Of a stretch of DNA of 64,000 nt, positions 1-10,589 are shown piece after piece. Numbering within the stretch: position 1 is the stretch's first letter; every line of letters starts with the position of its first letter. The notes beneath the pieces are model-generated. The model saw only the letters and a program-made list of their open reading frames with translations. It was not told the origin of the DNA and ran no database searches. A program made the translations under genes and the position numbers. The stretch is from Sphaerolaimus hirsutus (taxonomy: Eukaryota > Nematoda > Chromadorea > Monhysterida > Sphaerolaimidae): positions 932,701 to 996,700 of the forward strand of contig OZ038450.1 of the NCBI GenBank assembly GCA_964036195.1, written 5' to 3'.

Positions 1-158
1 AAACACTAAAACGCCTTATCAGAATGTTCCACTGGCGCTAAAATCTAAAAATATTTATTTATTCATAATTTGATTCGAAAATTTCGCAACAAGGGCGTCC
101 GCGTCCGGCCGCCGAGCGAAAACACATTGACTAAATAGAGCAGCGGGTACTCTCACCT

Positions 159-500
159 GGTGCCACTTCCAGACCCTGTAAAAGACCCTGTAATGTGTAA
201 AAGACTCTGTAAAATGTCATGTGTCATATAAAAGACCCTGTAAAATGTCACGTGTCATGTAAAAGACCCTTTAAAGTGTCAAATGTCATGTTGAAGAAAA
301 AACAGTAAAGTGTATCCAAATCTTATTTTATCGTACCCAAATCTTATGTTTTTGTATCCAAATCTCACTTTTTGACATAAGATTTTCATACGACAAAATA
401 TGTGACATTTGACACTTTACAGGGTCTTTTACATGACACATGACAATTTACAGAGTCTTTTACACTTTACAGGTTTTTTTACAGTGTCTGCGAGTGCCCC
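159..500. mobile_element. Fold-back element copy near left edge
   Basis: TGCCACTTCCAGACCCTGTA at the left, CAGTGTCTGCGAGTGCCCC at the right, with repeated AAAAGACCCTGTAA and the AATCTTATGTTTTTGTATCC core also found at 27150-27200. Confidence 0.7.
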
Positions 501-714
501 CTGATGTCTGCCGCCGCAATGGCTGGGCGCGGCTGCGAGCAGAAGGTGCCAATTTCGCTAGTTGACCAGTGACAAAGAAACTGGTAAGTGATAGCACAGC
601 AAAAACGGTGCTGGTGATCTGCCGCGATCTACGGTGAAGTGTTTCACAGTGTACTGTGGCATACTTGCAAATTTAACTGCAGCCATGATTTGGCTTAGCA
701 CTCATTACCTACTA

Positions 715-1440
715 GGTATTCACCATAAAGTTGCTAATTGCTAAAACGTACTTACGTTTACTCAAAAAATACGTACTGGGTAAATATGTTCACGTTACCT
801 CCAAAAAATCTGAATCTTTGATTAATTTCAGAGCAATAATTGGAAAATAGTACCGTGTTTCCTCGAAATACCCCCTCGAAATACCCCCTCGAAATACCCG
901 CCCTCGAAATACCCGCCTCAGAATGGACACTATGAATTCCTAACTCTCCTCAGTCGAAATACCCCCCCCCAATATAGTGTAAAGGGAACATAAATGACAA
1001 GCTGCGGTTTGTGATCCGGTTTGTGATCCGGGAAGTGCAGAACACGCAGATATAACACACGTTAAAAACAATGACTGTTATGTTTATACCGTCTACGTAC
1101 ATGCTGATTTTCGACGTATGTAGACGTTACAAATAACACTTTAGTACTGGGATTTCGAAAAATTTCTGGCTAAATAATAACCCCCTCCCCTCGAAATACC
1201 CCCTCTCGTTTCACCCACCTCAAAATTTGCACTGTGAAAAAATAAATCCCCGGGGATAATTCGAGGAAATACGGTACTCAAAAAATACTTGCTGTTACGT
1301 TTTCCCTTTAATAAAAGTAATTTACCTACTCACCTTTTACACAGTTGAAAAGTAAAAAATTATACTTCACGTGTTCTGTACTCAGCATTGAGTAAAATAA
1401 AAATACCTACTGTACGTTTACGTTTACGTTGAGAAAAGTT
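715..1440. mobile_element. AGTTGTTAAAA-family MITE split by a TA-target MITE
   Basis: Sequence of the TACGTTTACTC/AAAATACGTACT type runs from about 715 to 850, is broken by the CCGTATTTCC element (851-1276), and resumes to about 1440. The order shows the TA-target MITE inserted later. Outer ends are degraded. Confidence 0.5.
851..1276. mobile_element. CCGTATTTCCTCGAAATA MITE, copy 1
   Basis: Ends TACCGTGTTTCCTCGAAATA / TTCGAGGAAATACGGTA flank poly-C CTCGAAATACCCCC arrays and a core with AACACACGTTAAAAACAATG. TA lies at both ends, as in Tc1/mariner-type targets. Confidence 0.75.
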
Positions 1441-1559
1441 CATAACTCTACTAATCACAGAGCACTTCACCACTTACCACTTATCCACTTCCAAAACGGG
1501 CCGCAGGTGCACAGCTAGTAGCCTCTGCTAGGCCCCACGCGTCCACATGAGCGAGCCGG

Positions 1560-1707
1560 TGGCACTCCCAGACCCTGTAAAATGCCCTGCAAAATGTCAA
1601 ATATCGTGCAAAGTGTCAAAAGTCGTGTAAAATGCGGTGCAAAATGTCAACTGCAATGCGACGACGTTGGCCATGTCGCGGGGCATTTTCCAGGGCGTGG
1701 GAGTGCC
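1560..1707. mobile_element. Fold-back element overlapping channel exon 1
   Basis: Left TGGCACTCCCAGACCCTGTA, right GGCATTTTCCAGGGCGTGGGAGTGCC. The ATG used for channel exon 1 (1673) is inside its right arm. Confidence 0.7.
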
Positions 1708-1898
1708 GCAGGCGGGGGTGCGTCCGTGCGCTCTGCTGCTGGTGCTGTGGGCGGCGCGCGAGGCGGCCACGGCCGACTACGACTCCGCCAACAGCGTGCA
1801 CAGCGCCCACCTGCTCACGTCCAAGCACATCAGCCAGCTCTTGGACGAGCTCGTGTCCCCGGACAACTACGACAAAAGACTCAGGCCCTACTATGGAG
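1673..1898 (+). CDS. Channel exon 1: signal peptide and start of ectodomain
   Basis: A start at 1673 gives a signal peptide with a Leu/Val/Ala core (PCALLLVLWAA), a likely cleavage near AATA, then the conserved N-terminal helix region (SQLLDELVSPDNYDKRLRP). It ends in phase 1 at a GTAAGC donor (1899). The first 11-12 residues are encoded by the right end of a fold-back transposable element (1560-1707), so the natural start could instead lie in an unseen upstream exon. In that case a splice acceptor at the AG ending at 1692 or at the AG ending at 1711 would be used. No other ATG lies before the signal core. Codons are GC-rich in third position. Confidence 0.75.
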
Positions 1899-2165
1899 GT
1901 AAGCCATCGGTCGCTTGAGTGTCGGCGGCAAAGGGCAATGCGAACATGTTGAAGTCTTTTTCGAATTTGTTGGGACTTTTTGACTTTTTTATTCCACTAC
2001 GAAAGGCGAGTAAAATGTCATTTAAAATTTTATTTAAACTTTCATTTAAAAAATTGTACAAAAATTCGAAGTTTGAAAAGCAAGTTGAGAAAAAAGCAGT
2101 TTTTATTTTTTTTAACATATTTATTCACATTTGCGAATGATTTGCTACGGTGGCGGCGCGCGCAG

Positions 2166-2233
2166 GCAAGCCGGTGGACGTGGGCATCACCATCCACGTG
2201 ACCAGCATCAGCGGCGTGAGCGAGGTGCAGATG
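2166..2233 (+). CDS. Channel exon 2: first ectodomain beta strands
   Basis: Begins after a CGCAG acceptor with two bases that complete a Gly codon from exon 1, and ends in phase 0 before GTCAGT. It encodes KPVDVGITIHVTSISGVSEV, the highly conserved beta1-beta2 strand segment of GABA/glycine receptor subunits. The exon is 68 nt, GC-rich, and flanked by AT-rich intron. Confidence 0.9.
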
Positions 2234-2629
2234 GTCAGTTGCCAACTGCTCCAGACTCCGCCCACATATTCACGATTAGAACTTGGCTTCGCACCATATC
2301 GCTTTCCATATAGAATTTCCATAGACGATTTTTTCCTAAACCCGATATTCGATATCGATAAAGACCAATTATATTCATATTCAAATGGAAAAATGGCTGT
2401 AGCTGATATTCGATGTGAAAAATATTCAATACTTTTTTGATATTTTTTCAAAAACTTTTCAATATCGACAGTCGATATGCAAAAATAGTTCAAATTCTAT
2501 ACACTATATAATCCCAACCGTAGTTAGAACGTAAAGCGCTCAGTGGCCTTAGGTCACGTTCTAATTGGATCTGGGCCCAGCAAGTAGGCAGAACCAGACG
2601 TGTCTCAAGTGTTGCGTGCCGCGTCGCAG

Positions 2630-2722
2630 GACTTCACGCTGGACTTCTACCTCAGGCAGATGTGGACGGACGAACGCCTCAGCTACAGGCACAGACACCC
2701 CGACATCGAACAGGATCTAGTG
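2630..2722 (+). CDS. Channel exon 3: ectodomain (DFTLDFYLRQMW block)
   Basis: Starts after GTCGCAG and ends in phase 0 at GTG|GTATTT. It encodes 31 residues including DFTLDFYLRQMWTDERLSY, which matches the DFT.DFY.RQ.W.DERL signature of anionic Cys-loop receptors (strand beta2 and loop D region). Both boundaries are phase 0. Confidence 0.9.
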
Positions 2723-2837
2723 GTATTTTCCCCGACATTTTCGCAACGTCTTGAAGTTACAAAATTGCGGCGTGATGTAAAATTTAAAATTTTATGTCGG
2801 AATAAATTTCCGCATGTGAGAATGGATAATAGTTAAT

Positions 2838-3358
2838 TACCATATTTCCTCGAAATAACAGAGTGATTGTTTAAGAGTGTAAATTATGAGGGAGTTAAAC
2901 GAGGGTGGGGGTATTTCGAGGGGGGTGTATTTTTTTTTTGAATTCCCTGTAATTATTTGTTGTTTGTAACGTACCTATACAGACGTTGAAAAATGCCCAT
3001 GCGTAAGAGTCTTTACACTTACCGTATTTCCTCGAAATACCCCCCCCCTCGAAATACCCCCCCTCGTTTGACCCCCCCCCCCTCTCGAGACCACTATGAA
3101 ACAATCACCCCCCGGGGGGTATTTCGAGGAAATACGGTATATAAGTACCTATGTAGATGGTGTAAACCCTGCTCTAACGTCAAGTACAGCACTGTTTTTA
3201 ACGCGTGTTCTGCATTGTCCGGATGGCAGAGCGCTAGTTTTGTCATAGACGTTCTCTACTCTCAATTTGGGGGTATTTCGAGGGGGACTTATAAATTCAT
3301 AGTGGCCATTTTGAGGGGGAGTATTTCGAGGGTGGGGATATTTCGAGGAAATACGGTA
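2838..3358. mobile_element. CCGTATTTCCTCGAAATA MITE with a nested copy
   Basis: Outer copy 2838-3358; a short second copy with both ends (3020-3139) sits inside it. Located in the intron between channel exons 3 and 4. Its poly-C arrays make false open frames on both strands. Confidence 0.75.
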
Positions 3359-3620
3359 GGTAAGGGCTGGCGATTTGTCGATAACCATTATGTTCATCAT
3401 ACCCACATTGACACCAAAATATCTATTCTATCTATCAAAATTCAGTGATTCTAGTTCGTTTTGCGTCATAAATTTGTGATGATTATAACGTAATTGACTG
3501 AAACGACTGAAAAGTCGATATTTCTTATGTCGTTGAGTTATTTTTTGTGCACTTTCAAATTTAGTAGACAGATCATATCCATTGTTATGTACGAAATTAA
3601 ATTCAAAATCTACCTCGCAG

Positions 3621-3760
3621 GTTGATGTGGACTACAAGAAAAAGCTTTGGGTGCCAGACACATTCTTTCCAAACGAGAAGGAATCATTTTTTCACACTGC
3701 AACTACACACAATTCGTTTCTGAGAATTACCAGAGATGGTTACATCACCACAAGTCAGAG
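3621..3760 (+). CDS. Channel exon 4: ectodomain (LWVPDTFF block), GC donor
   Basis: Encodes KKLWVPDTFFPNEKESFFHT and a following FLRI segment, the loop A/loop E region of GABA/glycine receptor subunits. The acceptor is CTCGCAG. Exon 5 needs a phase-2 junction, and the only matching donor is AG|GCGAGT at 3761. This makes the intron GC-AG rather than GT-AG. Reading on past it gives a short unrelated tail and a stop. Confidence 0.88.
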
Positions 3761-3952
3761 GCGAGTACCTAATGAAATTTCTATTTACCGTATTTACTTA
3801 ATAATTTCCCCGTAATTTTCAATGCACTCAATATTTATTTTTCCGTATTTTAATGCCGTAATATTTATTTACTTTCAAAATGTCGCATGTGCATTTGGAG
3901 ATGGCTCTGCGACACGTGAATGAAACCCAAATATGAGTTGACACAGACCAGG

Positions 3953-4110
3953 TGTCAGTCCCAAGCCCTGTAAAGTGTCAAATGTAAAGTAAACTGTCAA
4001 TTGTCATGCAAAGTTCAGTTATAAAATCTTTTCTTTTTTTTTGATTGACACTTTACTTTGCATTTGACTTTACATTTGACACTTTACATTACAGGGCTTG
4101 GACTGCCCCC
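3953..4110. mobile_element. Fold-back element in channel intron 4, flanked by AGG
   Basis: TGTCAGTCCCAAGCCCTGTA / CAGGGCTTGGACTGCCCCC with AGG before (3950-3952) and after (4111-4113). Confidence 0.7.
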
Positions 4111-4113
4111 AGG

Positions 4114-4340
4114 TGCCAGTTCCGCAAAATGAAAAGTGAGAAGTGAAATGGCAAAGGCGAAGTAAAAGCGCAAAGGCGATATGAAATGACAAGTGAATTG
4201 GCAAGTGAAATGGCGAAAGCGAAGAGAAATTACTTTTTATTTTTTACTTCGCTTTTGCCAATTCACTTGCCGTTTCACTTGGCCTTTGCGCTTTTACTTC
4301 GCCTTTGCCATTTCACTTCTCGTTTCGCGGAACTGGCCCC
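4114..4340. repeat. Near-perfect hairpin, TGCCAGTTCCGC ends
   Basis: Arms of about 110 bp built of AAATGGCAAAGGCGAAGT units are inverted with a short loop near 4235 (TTACTTTTTATTTTTTACTT). Ends TGCCAGTTCCGC / GCGGAACTGGCCCC resemble the fold-back family beside it. Confidence 0.75.
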
Positions 4341-4489
4341 AATGGACACACATTGAATACTTCCCTTTGAATAGTTCCCTCTTCAAAATAATCTGACGAA
4401 AACATAATTCCACAGGGAAATTATTCAGGCAAATATTGGTTTAATAATTCGAAAAGTTAACTTTAAAAAATAATAGTCCCTTTACGCAG

Positions 4490-4572
4490 ATTGACGGTGA
4501 CGGCGATGTGCCCAATGCATTTGAGGTTGTTCCCCCTTGATTCACAGAAGTGCACGCTGGAAATCGAAAGTT
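4490..4572 (+). CDS. Channel exon 5: Cys-loop
   Basis: A phase-2 start completes an Arg codon (SQR, then LTVTAMCPM). The exon carries the family-defining Cys-loop, two cysteines separated by 13 residues ([15 protein letters not shown]), followed by TLEIES. It ends in phase 1 at a GTGAGT donor. This is the last exon shared by both sets: its single leftover base T can join exon 6A (AC) or exon 6B (AT), and both give Tyr. Confidence 0.9.
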
Positions 4573-5525
4573 GTGAGTTTATTTGGACAAACATGGATAG
4601 AGCTGGGCCCAGTTCCAATTAGAAAGTAAGGCGCGATTTGGGAAATGCGCGCCCCACGGTCTAATTGTCTTTACCAAAAAAAAATTTTCTACTCAGGTTT
4701 CCAAAAATTAGGAAATATGATAAATCAGCTCCGAGCTCATTTCAATTTACCAAAATTGGTAATATTTTAACTCCGTTAACTATAGTTGACTGACACCTCA
4801 TTCTGGTGAACTCAAAGCTGATTTATGAATTACCTGTACAAAAATTTTTGCACTTAGTGGTACAAGACTGGTGTGTAGGGCCATTGGACGTGACCCGCGA
4901 AATGCCCCCCCCCCCTTTATGGTGGTTGACATCCATTACTCGCGGTGTTGCAACAGTGTGTGAATAGCACTCGAAATAATCTTCAGCTCATTGTATCATT
5001 TTATTCCATGTAATTACAGATGAATTTATGTTTTATTTTATTTCTGTTTCACAATCTTTCGTTGCATGAATGATTTGTAATAGTTAACTTAATATTCTTA
5101 TTGTGCATACGTAGCGAATGTGATGAATTTCACCGAGCAATTTTGTGGTCGTTTTGTTTTTAATGCACCCTTCGGTATCGTTTCAGTTTTAACTTTTTTA
5201 ACACAGTCGCTGTCGCTACGCACATTACCTTTTAATACATAGTTTGCTATCACCAGTAAACCCAAATTTGAGTACTCATAAATCACTAGTGTCGTAGTTG
5301 ATTGAACTTATTTTGTAGTAAGTTTGCTTTAGTTTGCTTTTTAATCTCCAGTTGACGAAGATTAAAATGTAAACTCAAAAATGTTCAAAGCTGATTTATG
5401 AGTACCCAATTTTGAGTTTACTGGCGTTAGTAAACTAGTGTGCGCGGCGTCGTTAAACTATTTTTCGCACCTACCGTTACTACACAATTGCATATGAAAT
5501 AACGCGAAAAACGTGCGTCTCACAG

Positions 5526-5663
5526 ACGGCTACAGTACGAGGGATATAAAATTACGCTGGGAACACGGACCAAACAAGTCGCTGGGGCTGGGCAGGGTGC
5601 AGCTGCCCGAGTTCAAGATCGCCTCCATGCTCGCCAGCGACATGACCGCCAACACCAGCACGG
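5526..5663 (+). CDS. Channel exon 6A: last ectodomain exon, set A
   Basis: Starts after TCACAG in phase 1 and ends in phase 1 at GTACGT. It encodes YGYSTRDIKLRWEHGPN and continues to NTSTG, the beta8-loop C-beta9 region that forms part of the transmitter site and carries an N-glycosylation sequon (NTS). Its counterpart 6B has the same phases but is 15 nt longer and shares little beyond YG(Y/F)(S/T) and NTSTG. Confidence 0.87.
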
Positions 5664-5726
5664 GTACGTCCACTGGCCCGCATTCAAGTGGGGGGCGGGC
5701 ACCTGGCTAGTGCGAATCAATCAATA

Positions 5727-6304
5727 TACCGTATTTTCTCCAGGGTACCGTATCCAGATTTAAACTATTAAGTATTATTTAAACTTTAAACTAATTTAAA
5801 CTATTATACATAGATATAAGGAGGAGCTTAGGCATGATGGCATGGCTGCGATAGAGCAGCTAGACCGGATTGCCACTTGGGTCGAGAGGGGCGTAACCCT
5901 GCAAGGGGTATGGCCCTAGATCTCGTATGACAAAATTCAATTCAAGTGAAAATTTTGAGGGGGTATTTTTTTGAGCGAGGGGCTTATTCGCAGGGAGGGG
6001 GGGTATTTTTTCGTAGGGAATTTTTATGGAATTCATCGCTTTCATATACCCAAAACCGGTAATCAATGTGTCCGAAATGAATATATTTGAACTTTATCAA
6101 CGTCCATCGCTACACGAACTAGTATATGTGTAGGTGCGATGCAAACTGCGAGCAATATATATATATACATAATGTACATTGCATATGTACATGATGTAAA
6201 TACATAATTCCAGACTGGGGTATTTCGAGGACGGCTATTTTTTCTCTAGCTAGAAAACACCTGGGGGTATTTTGAGGGTGGGGGTATTTCGAGGAAATAC
6301 GGTA
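5727..6304. mobile_element. CCGTATTTCC-family MITE
   Basis: Left TACCGTATTTTCTCCAGGG, right TATTTCGAGGAAATACGGTA, with the second-type core (CTACACGAACTAGTATATGTG, TACATAATGTACATTGC). Lies just after channel exon 6A. Confidence 0.65.
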
Positions 6305-6435
6305 TACTTGGCGGACCTCACACTTAGCTTGGAACTTACCATAACCCATCTGAAAATGAACTAAAATTATAATTTTTTCATTATGCTGAAAAATGCACCC
6401 TTGAAAGTCTAACTGTACACTTTCGCATTACACTG

Positions 6436-7273
6436 CAGAGTTGCGAAAGCGTATTTACGCTTACCCGAAATACCCGGGTAAATGGGTATTTATACTTACG
6501 CTTACGCTTACGCTTTCATAAAATACCCGTACGCTTTATTACGCTTTCCTGGCCAAATTACCCGGGTACTGGGAAAGCGTAAATGTTTTGGCACACGCCG
6601 TTTTTCGTGCTTTTGAAGAAGCGTAAAGCAGGGTCTTTTTAAGTGGCGGACCGTAAAGTATTCGGCCACAATTATTTGTCTTAGCCAATAACGTACAAGG
6701 GCTTTTATACTTATGCAAAAAAACTACATCTATATTTACCTATTTGCGGAGAAGTGACATCTTTCAGAAACGTTATTTTGGGATTATTTTCTTAAGAAAA
6801 ATGTGCAGCCTGTCATCTGTGGAGTATTTACACAGAAAAGTGAAAAAGAGCATGAAGTTATCGGCTGAAACAGTCATAAATATGTATGAAATCTGTGAAA
6901 TGTAATCAATGTAATCAATTTGTATTCCATTGTTTGAAAATTTTTGGGATTGTGAAATGGATTCCAATGACCATGTTACTGCTGGTCGACAGCATTAAGC
7001 CTGAGTTAGACGATGAATAAAGAAAGTCCAAACTTGTGTGATGTTGCCTGAATTTTTATGAATGATACATTACATCACGTAAATGGAAAACTATGCTGTT
7101 TTTGACGCTCATAACCTTCAACAGCACTTTTTAAAAAATTTTTACGTTTACGCTTTATTTTACGCTTTCCTTGGTATTTTTAAAATACCTTACGCTTTTA
7201 GTATCCACACTCAAAATTTGGAAAGTGTATTACGCTTACGCTTTCCAAAAATACCGGTATTTTAACAACTCTG
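6436..7273. mobile_element. hAT-like MITE, CAGAGTTGCGAAAGCGTA ends
   Basis: Left CAGAGTTGCGAAAGCG and right TATTTTAACAACTCTG with a perfect 8-bp duplication TTACACTG (6428-6435 and 7274-7281). Both subterminal regions are made of TTACGCTTTACGC-type repeats. It is in the intron before channel exon 7A. Confidence 0.82.
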
Positions 7274-7341
7274 TTACACTGTAAAGTCAAGGTTCAAATG
7301 CCAATTGAACGAATTTGTATGCTACCCGAAAACGAGTTTTG

Positions 7342-7442
7342 GGTGCAGTTCCAGACCCTGCAAAATTCCATAAAAAAATGTACATTTTCCAGGGCATTGT
7401 ACATAACATTTGACATTTTACGGGGGATTTTACAGTCTCTTG
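7342..7442. mobile_element. Fold-back element, short copy before exon 7A
   Basis: CAGTTCCAGACCCTGCAAAA / GGGGGATTTTACAGTCTCTT; degraded. Confidence 0.5.
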
Positions 7443-7549
7443 GAAATGGTTAAATGGAATGAAATGGTTAAATAATTGGAGCTCCTTAAACAACTCGATC
7501 AAAGCAAATTTAGCTCCGGCAGCCATAATCCCATACCAAAAACCCGCAG

Positions 7550-7749
7550 GAAGTTATTCCCGTCTACTATGCGATTTCATGTTCACCAGATCGCTCGGCT
7601 ATTACGTCATACAAATCTATCTGCCTTCCATTTTAATCGTTATAATCAGCTGGGTGTCGTTTTGGCTCTCGAGGGACGCCACGCCGGCCAGAGTGGCCCT
7701 GGGCGTGACCACCGTGCTCACCATGACCACCCTCATGACCACCACCAAT
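7550..7749 (+). CDS. Channel exon 7A: pre-M1, M1 and M2 pore helix, set A
   Basis: Encodes [21 protein letters not shown]1 ([18 protein letters not shown]), the anion-selectivity PAR motif and M2 ([15 protein letters not shown]). The exon is exactly 200 nt with the same phases (1 to 0) as exon 7B. The first half uses many A/T-ending codons, while from about 7682 nearly every codon ends in G or C. The 75 bp at 7682-7756, which run into the intron, are identical to 22410-22484 in exon 7B. Confidence 0.93.
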
Positions 7750-7779
7750 GTGCGTACAGTCGACCGACCAGCCAACTAG

Positions 7780-7965
7780 AGCACCCTGTAGAGTGTCAAG
7801 TCGAGTGTCAAGTGCCACACAAAATGTCATGCGAACGTGTCAATGTGGCAATGTCATGCCATTTTGTCAAACGTTATGAAAAATTTCATAAGTTAAGTAA
7901 AAATGTTTTTTTTTAACTCACAGTTTGCACGACGTTTGACAATGGACATGACACTTTACAGAGTG
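7780..7965. mobile_element. Fold-back element just after exon 7A
   Basis: AGCACCCTGTAGAGTGTCAAG to GACACTTTACAGAGTGCG, starting 30 bp after the exon 7A donor. Confidence 0.55.
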
Positions 7966-8184
7966 CGATACTTTAAATTTTTACCAATAATACTGGAAAA
8001 TAATTTGAAAACACTTTCCAATTTCGAAATTATCAAATATTTGTAAAAAAGTCGACTTTAAGTGGGTTTTTCTAGTAGTGAAAAAAAATTCAAAACTTAT
8101 GATACCAAAATGAAAATGTTATTCAAAATGGCGAGATCTCGGCCGTAAAGTAAACCCGGCCGTAAAGTAAATTCGGCCGTAATG

Positions 8185-8477
8185 CATAGTTGTACAAACG
8201 TATTTACTTATACTCGATAAATACGTATACTCAAGTGCTGCGTGAATACGTTTACGTTTCCTCCCGAAAAAATACCGGTACTCAGTTACTCGCGTACTTT
8301 TTGAAAGTACGCGAGTACAGAAAACGAGTATTTACAGATATTTACGTTTACTCACCTTTTACACAGCGTAAAAGTAGAAAAATTTTACTTTACGTTTTCT
8401 GTATTCAGGTGTGACTAAAAATAAAATACTATTCGTTTGTTTACTTTGAAAAAAAATCAATACTTTAAACAACACTG
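8185..8477. mobile_element. hAT-like MITE, CA(G/T)AGTTGT ends
   Basis: Left CATAGTTGTACAAACGTA and right TACTTTAAACAACACTG with a perfect 8-bp duplication CCGTAATG (8177-8184 and 8478-8485). AT-rich repeats of TACTCG/TTTACGTTT lie inside. It ends 115 bp before channel exon 8A. Confidence 0.82.
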
Positions 8478-8592
8478 CCGTAATGATGCCCGGCTTAAAG
8501 TACCACCCTCTACTTTACAGCCGGGTTTACTTTACGGCCGGACCATTCCCATTCAAAATAACCATTCAATAAGCTTCTTTGCCGCATTTCAG

Positions 8593-8762
8593 GCGCAAAT
8601 GCCGAAAGTCTCCTATGTAAAATCAATAGATATCTACCTGGGCACGTGTTTCATGATGGTTTTCGCTTCATTGCTCGAGTACGCCGCAGTTGGCTATTTG
8701 AGCAAAAAACTGCGAATGAAAATTGAGAGGGTGAAAAAGCAGCTCGTTTCAGAAGAGAATGT
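8593..8762 (+). CDS. Channel exon 8A: M2-M3 loop and M3, set A
   Basis: Begins AQMPKVSYVKSIDIYLGTCF after a TTTCAG acceptor and covers M3 (MMVFASLLEYAAVGYL) and the basic start of the cytoplasmic loop. A stop appears at 8764 if read through, but a perfect GTAAGT donor at 8763 lies just before it and leaves phase 2. Exon 8B ends in phase 1, so the two exons cannot be exchanged at their 3' side. Confidence 0.92.
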
Positions 8763-9226
8763 GTAAGTTTGGAAATATTTGGGGTTAAAATGTGGCGCTT
8801 GATTAGTTATTTACTCCAGTGACTGAACTCTTGCACGCGTGCTTTACCACTCTGGAAGCGTGCCAACGTAATGTTATTTAATACATGCGATTTTTATTGG
8901 AAAAAATAAGAAAAGATACTGTTTGAACGTTTTACGTTAACATATCCACAAAAGTATTTTTCATTTTCACGAAAATATCATTTTTTATTTTTTATTGGCA
9001 CGCTTCCGATCCGACGTGAGACATAAATAACTGCACGTGCAGTAGAATGTGCCATGTCACTGTAGTATAGCTTGGAAAGTAGAAACATGTACACGCCTTT
9101 CTCCCACAGAGCAATTGAAGCTGGGTTTGATGAAAGATTAAGGTTTGTAAATGTGATGATTAGGTATATAATGAAATTCGTTTTGGTCCAGCAATGCAGT
9201 GTGCGCTTTTGTCACTGACACCTGGG

Positions 9227-9650
9227 AGCACTCCCAGACCCTGTATAATCCCTGTGAAGTGTCAACTAGTTTGCCATTTTACAGCGAATTTTACACGAGT
9301 TTTGACATGTTGCATGACATTTTACCGGGCATTTTACTAGAATTTTTAAACTTGCATTACATTTGACGTATTACAGGACAATTTTCAAGACATTTTACAT
9401 TTTACAGCAAATTTCACATGAGTTTTGACATGTTGCATGACATTTTACAGGGCATTTTACGAGAATTTTGACATTGGCATGACATTTGACGTATCACAAG
9501 GCAATTTTCAAGACTTTTGACATTTTACAGCAAATTTTACATGAGTTTTGACACATTGAATAACATTTTACAGGACATTTACCATAATTTTGACACTTTG
9601 CATGACATTTGGTGTATTACAGGGCGTTTTAAAAAGCCTGGGAGTGCCAG
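9227..9650. mobile_element. Fold-back element with tandem internal units
   Basis: Ends GGGAGCACTCCCAGACCCTG / GCCTGGGAGTGCCAG. The right half repeats a unit of about 125 bp (TTGACATGTTGCATGACATTTTAC) two to three times. Confidence 0.65.
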
Positions 9651-9802
9651 CTGCAGGGATGAGATCATTTCAATAATAACTTTTGTTATACTTTTTCTAT
9701 CAGTATTTGTTTCGGTTTCATTTCTGTCTGGTTTCAAGAATTAGTATCAGTTATAGCCGCAGTTCTGTTTACATAGCAAAGAGACATAAGAATGATTGTT
9801 TG

Positions 9803-10154
9803 TACCGTATTTCTTCGAAATACCACCACGGTTTTTTATTTACCCTGCAAAATCTGAAGGGGGTTAATTCGAGGGGGCTTATTCGAGGAGGTTTCACCCT
9901 TATCTTTCACCCAAAATAATTCAACCATCATTTTACCTACCTAAAACTGGTAATAAATGTGACCAAACGGATATTTTTGTCAATCAACGTAGAACGCCAC
10001 ACAAACAAGTCTATGTGTAGGTAGCTGCAAAAAATATATCATATATTTACATTGCATATTTACACGTCATTCAAGACGGTGGTTATTTCTTCCCCAGCTC
10101 GCTCAAACTGGTTAATTCAATTCAAGGGGGTGGGTATTTCGAGGAAATGCGGCA
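9803..10154. mobile_element. CCGTATTTCC-family MITE
   Basis: TACCGTATTTCTTCGAAATA at the left; GGGTATTTCGAGGAAATGCGG at the right. The core shares CAAACAAGTCTATGTGTAG with other copies. Lies 160 bp before candidate exon 9A. Confidence 0.7.
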
Positions 10155-10312
10155 TGTAACCTTGCTGTGTGGCACTGTACTCAAAATCTGTACACATCTG
10201 TTTTATTAACACTATTCACCTCGATTCACAGTTGACGTCCTACTAAACAACTCGAATTTGCGTTTTGTGCGTAGCAGGACACTCAAAAAACATTTCTCCC
10301 AACCATTTTCAG

Positions 10313-10499
10313 AAGCGCGCCCGCCGCTCTAATCGGAGTGGAGTCGCAGCCGCTGCTGTCTCAGCAGCCAGCGAAATCAGTCAACAACCAGCAATGTTGC
10401 ACTTATTCAGCGGGTGTTTGCGACACTGCGAGCAGAGGTTTGCAGCACAATGGGCAAACGCTGCTACTGCACCAAAGAGGGCCGCAGGGGTCGCTCAAG
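10313..10499 (+). CDS. Channel exon 9A: candidate M3-M4 cytoplasmic loop exon
   Basis: A GC-rich stretch without stops starts after CCATTTTCAG in the phase needed by exon 8A and ends in phase 0 at AAG|GTTACA. It encodes a Ser/Gln/Ala-rich segment with a CC pair. The M3-M4 loop is not conserved, so support comes from the open frame, base composition and phase only. Another frame is also open here; skipping this exon and joining 8A directly to an exon starting at 13455 would also keep phase. Confidence 0.45.
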
Positions 10500-10589
10500 G
10501 TTACACCCGAGTGACGCATCGCTGTGCCAAATGCAAATGCTAGGAAACTGGAGCACGGTGCCCTCTGCTAAATATAACAGCAAAAATGT

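Noticed and set aside
2895..3448. Proline-rich open frames (e.g. PPPRNTPP)
   Set aside because: Translations of the CTCGAAATACCCCC arrays of nested MITEs; the same peptide recurs wherever the MITE occurs.
8764..8766. Stop codon apparently ending channel set A after M3
   Set aside because: A perfect GTAAGT donor begins one base before it, and M4 exons of matching type follow at 13443 and 14121, so the stop is intronic.
9227..9650. Regular direct repeats that might suggest a CRISPR-like array
   Set aside because: Repeats are internal units of a fold-back transposable element in an animal genome; spacers are not unique and units are diverged.
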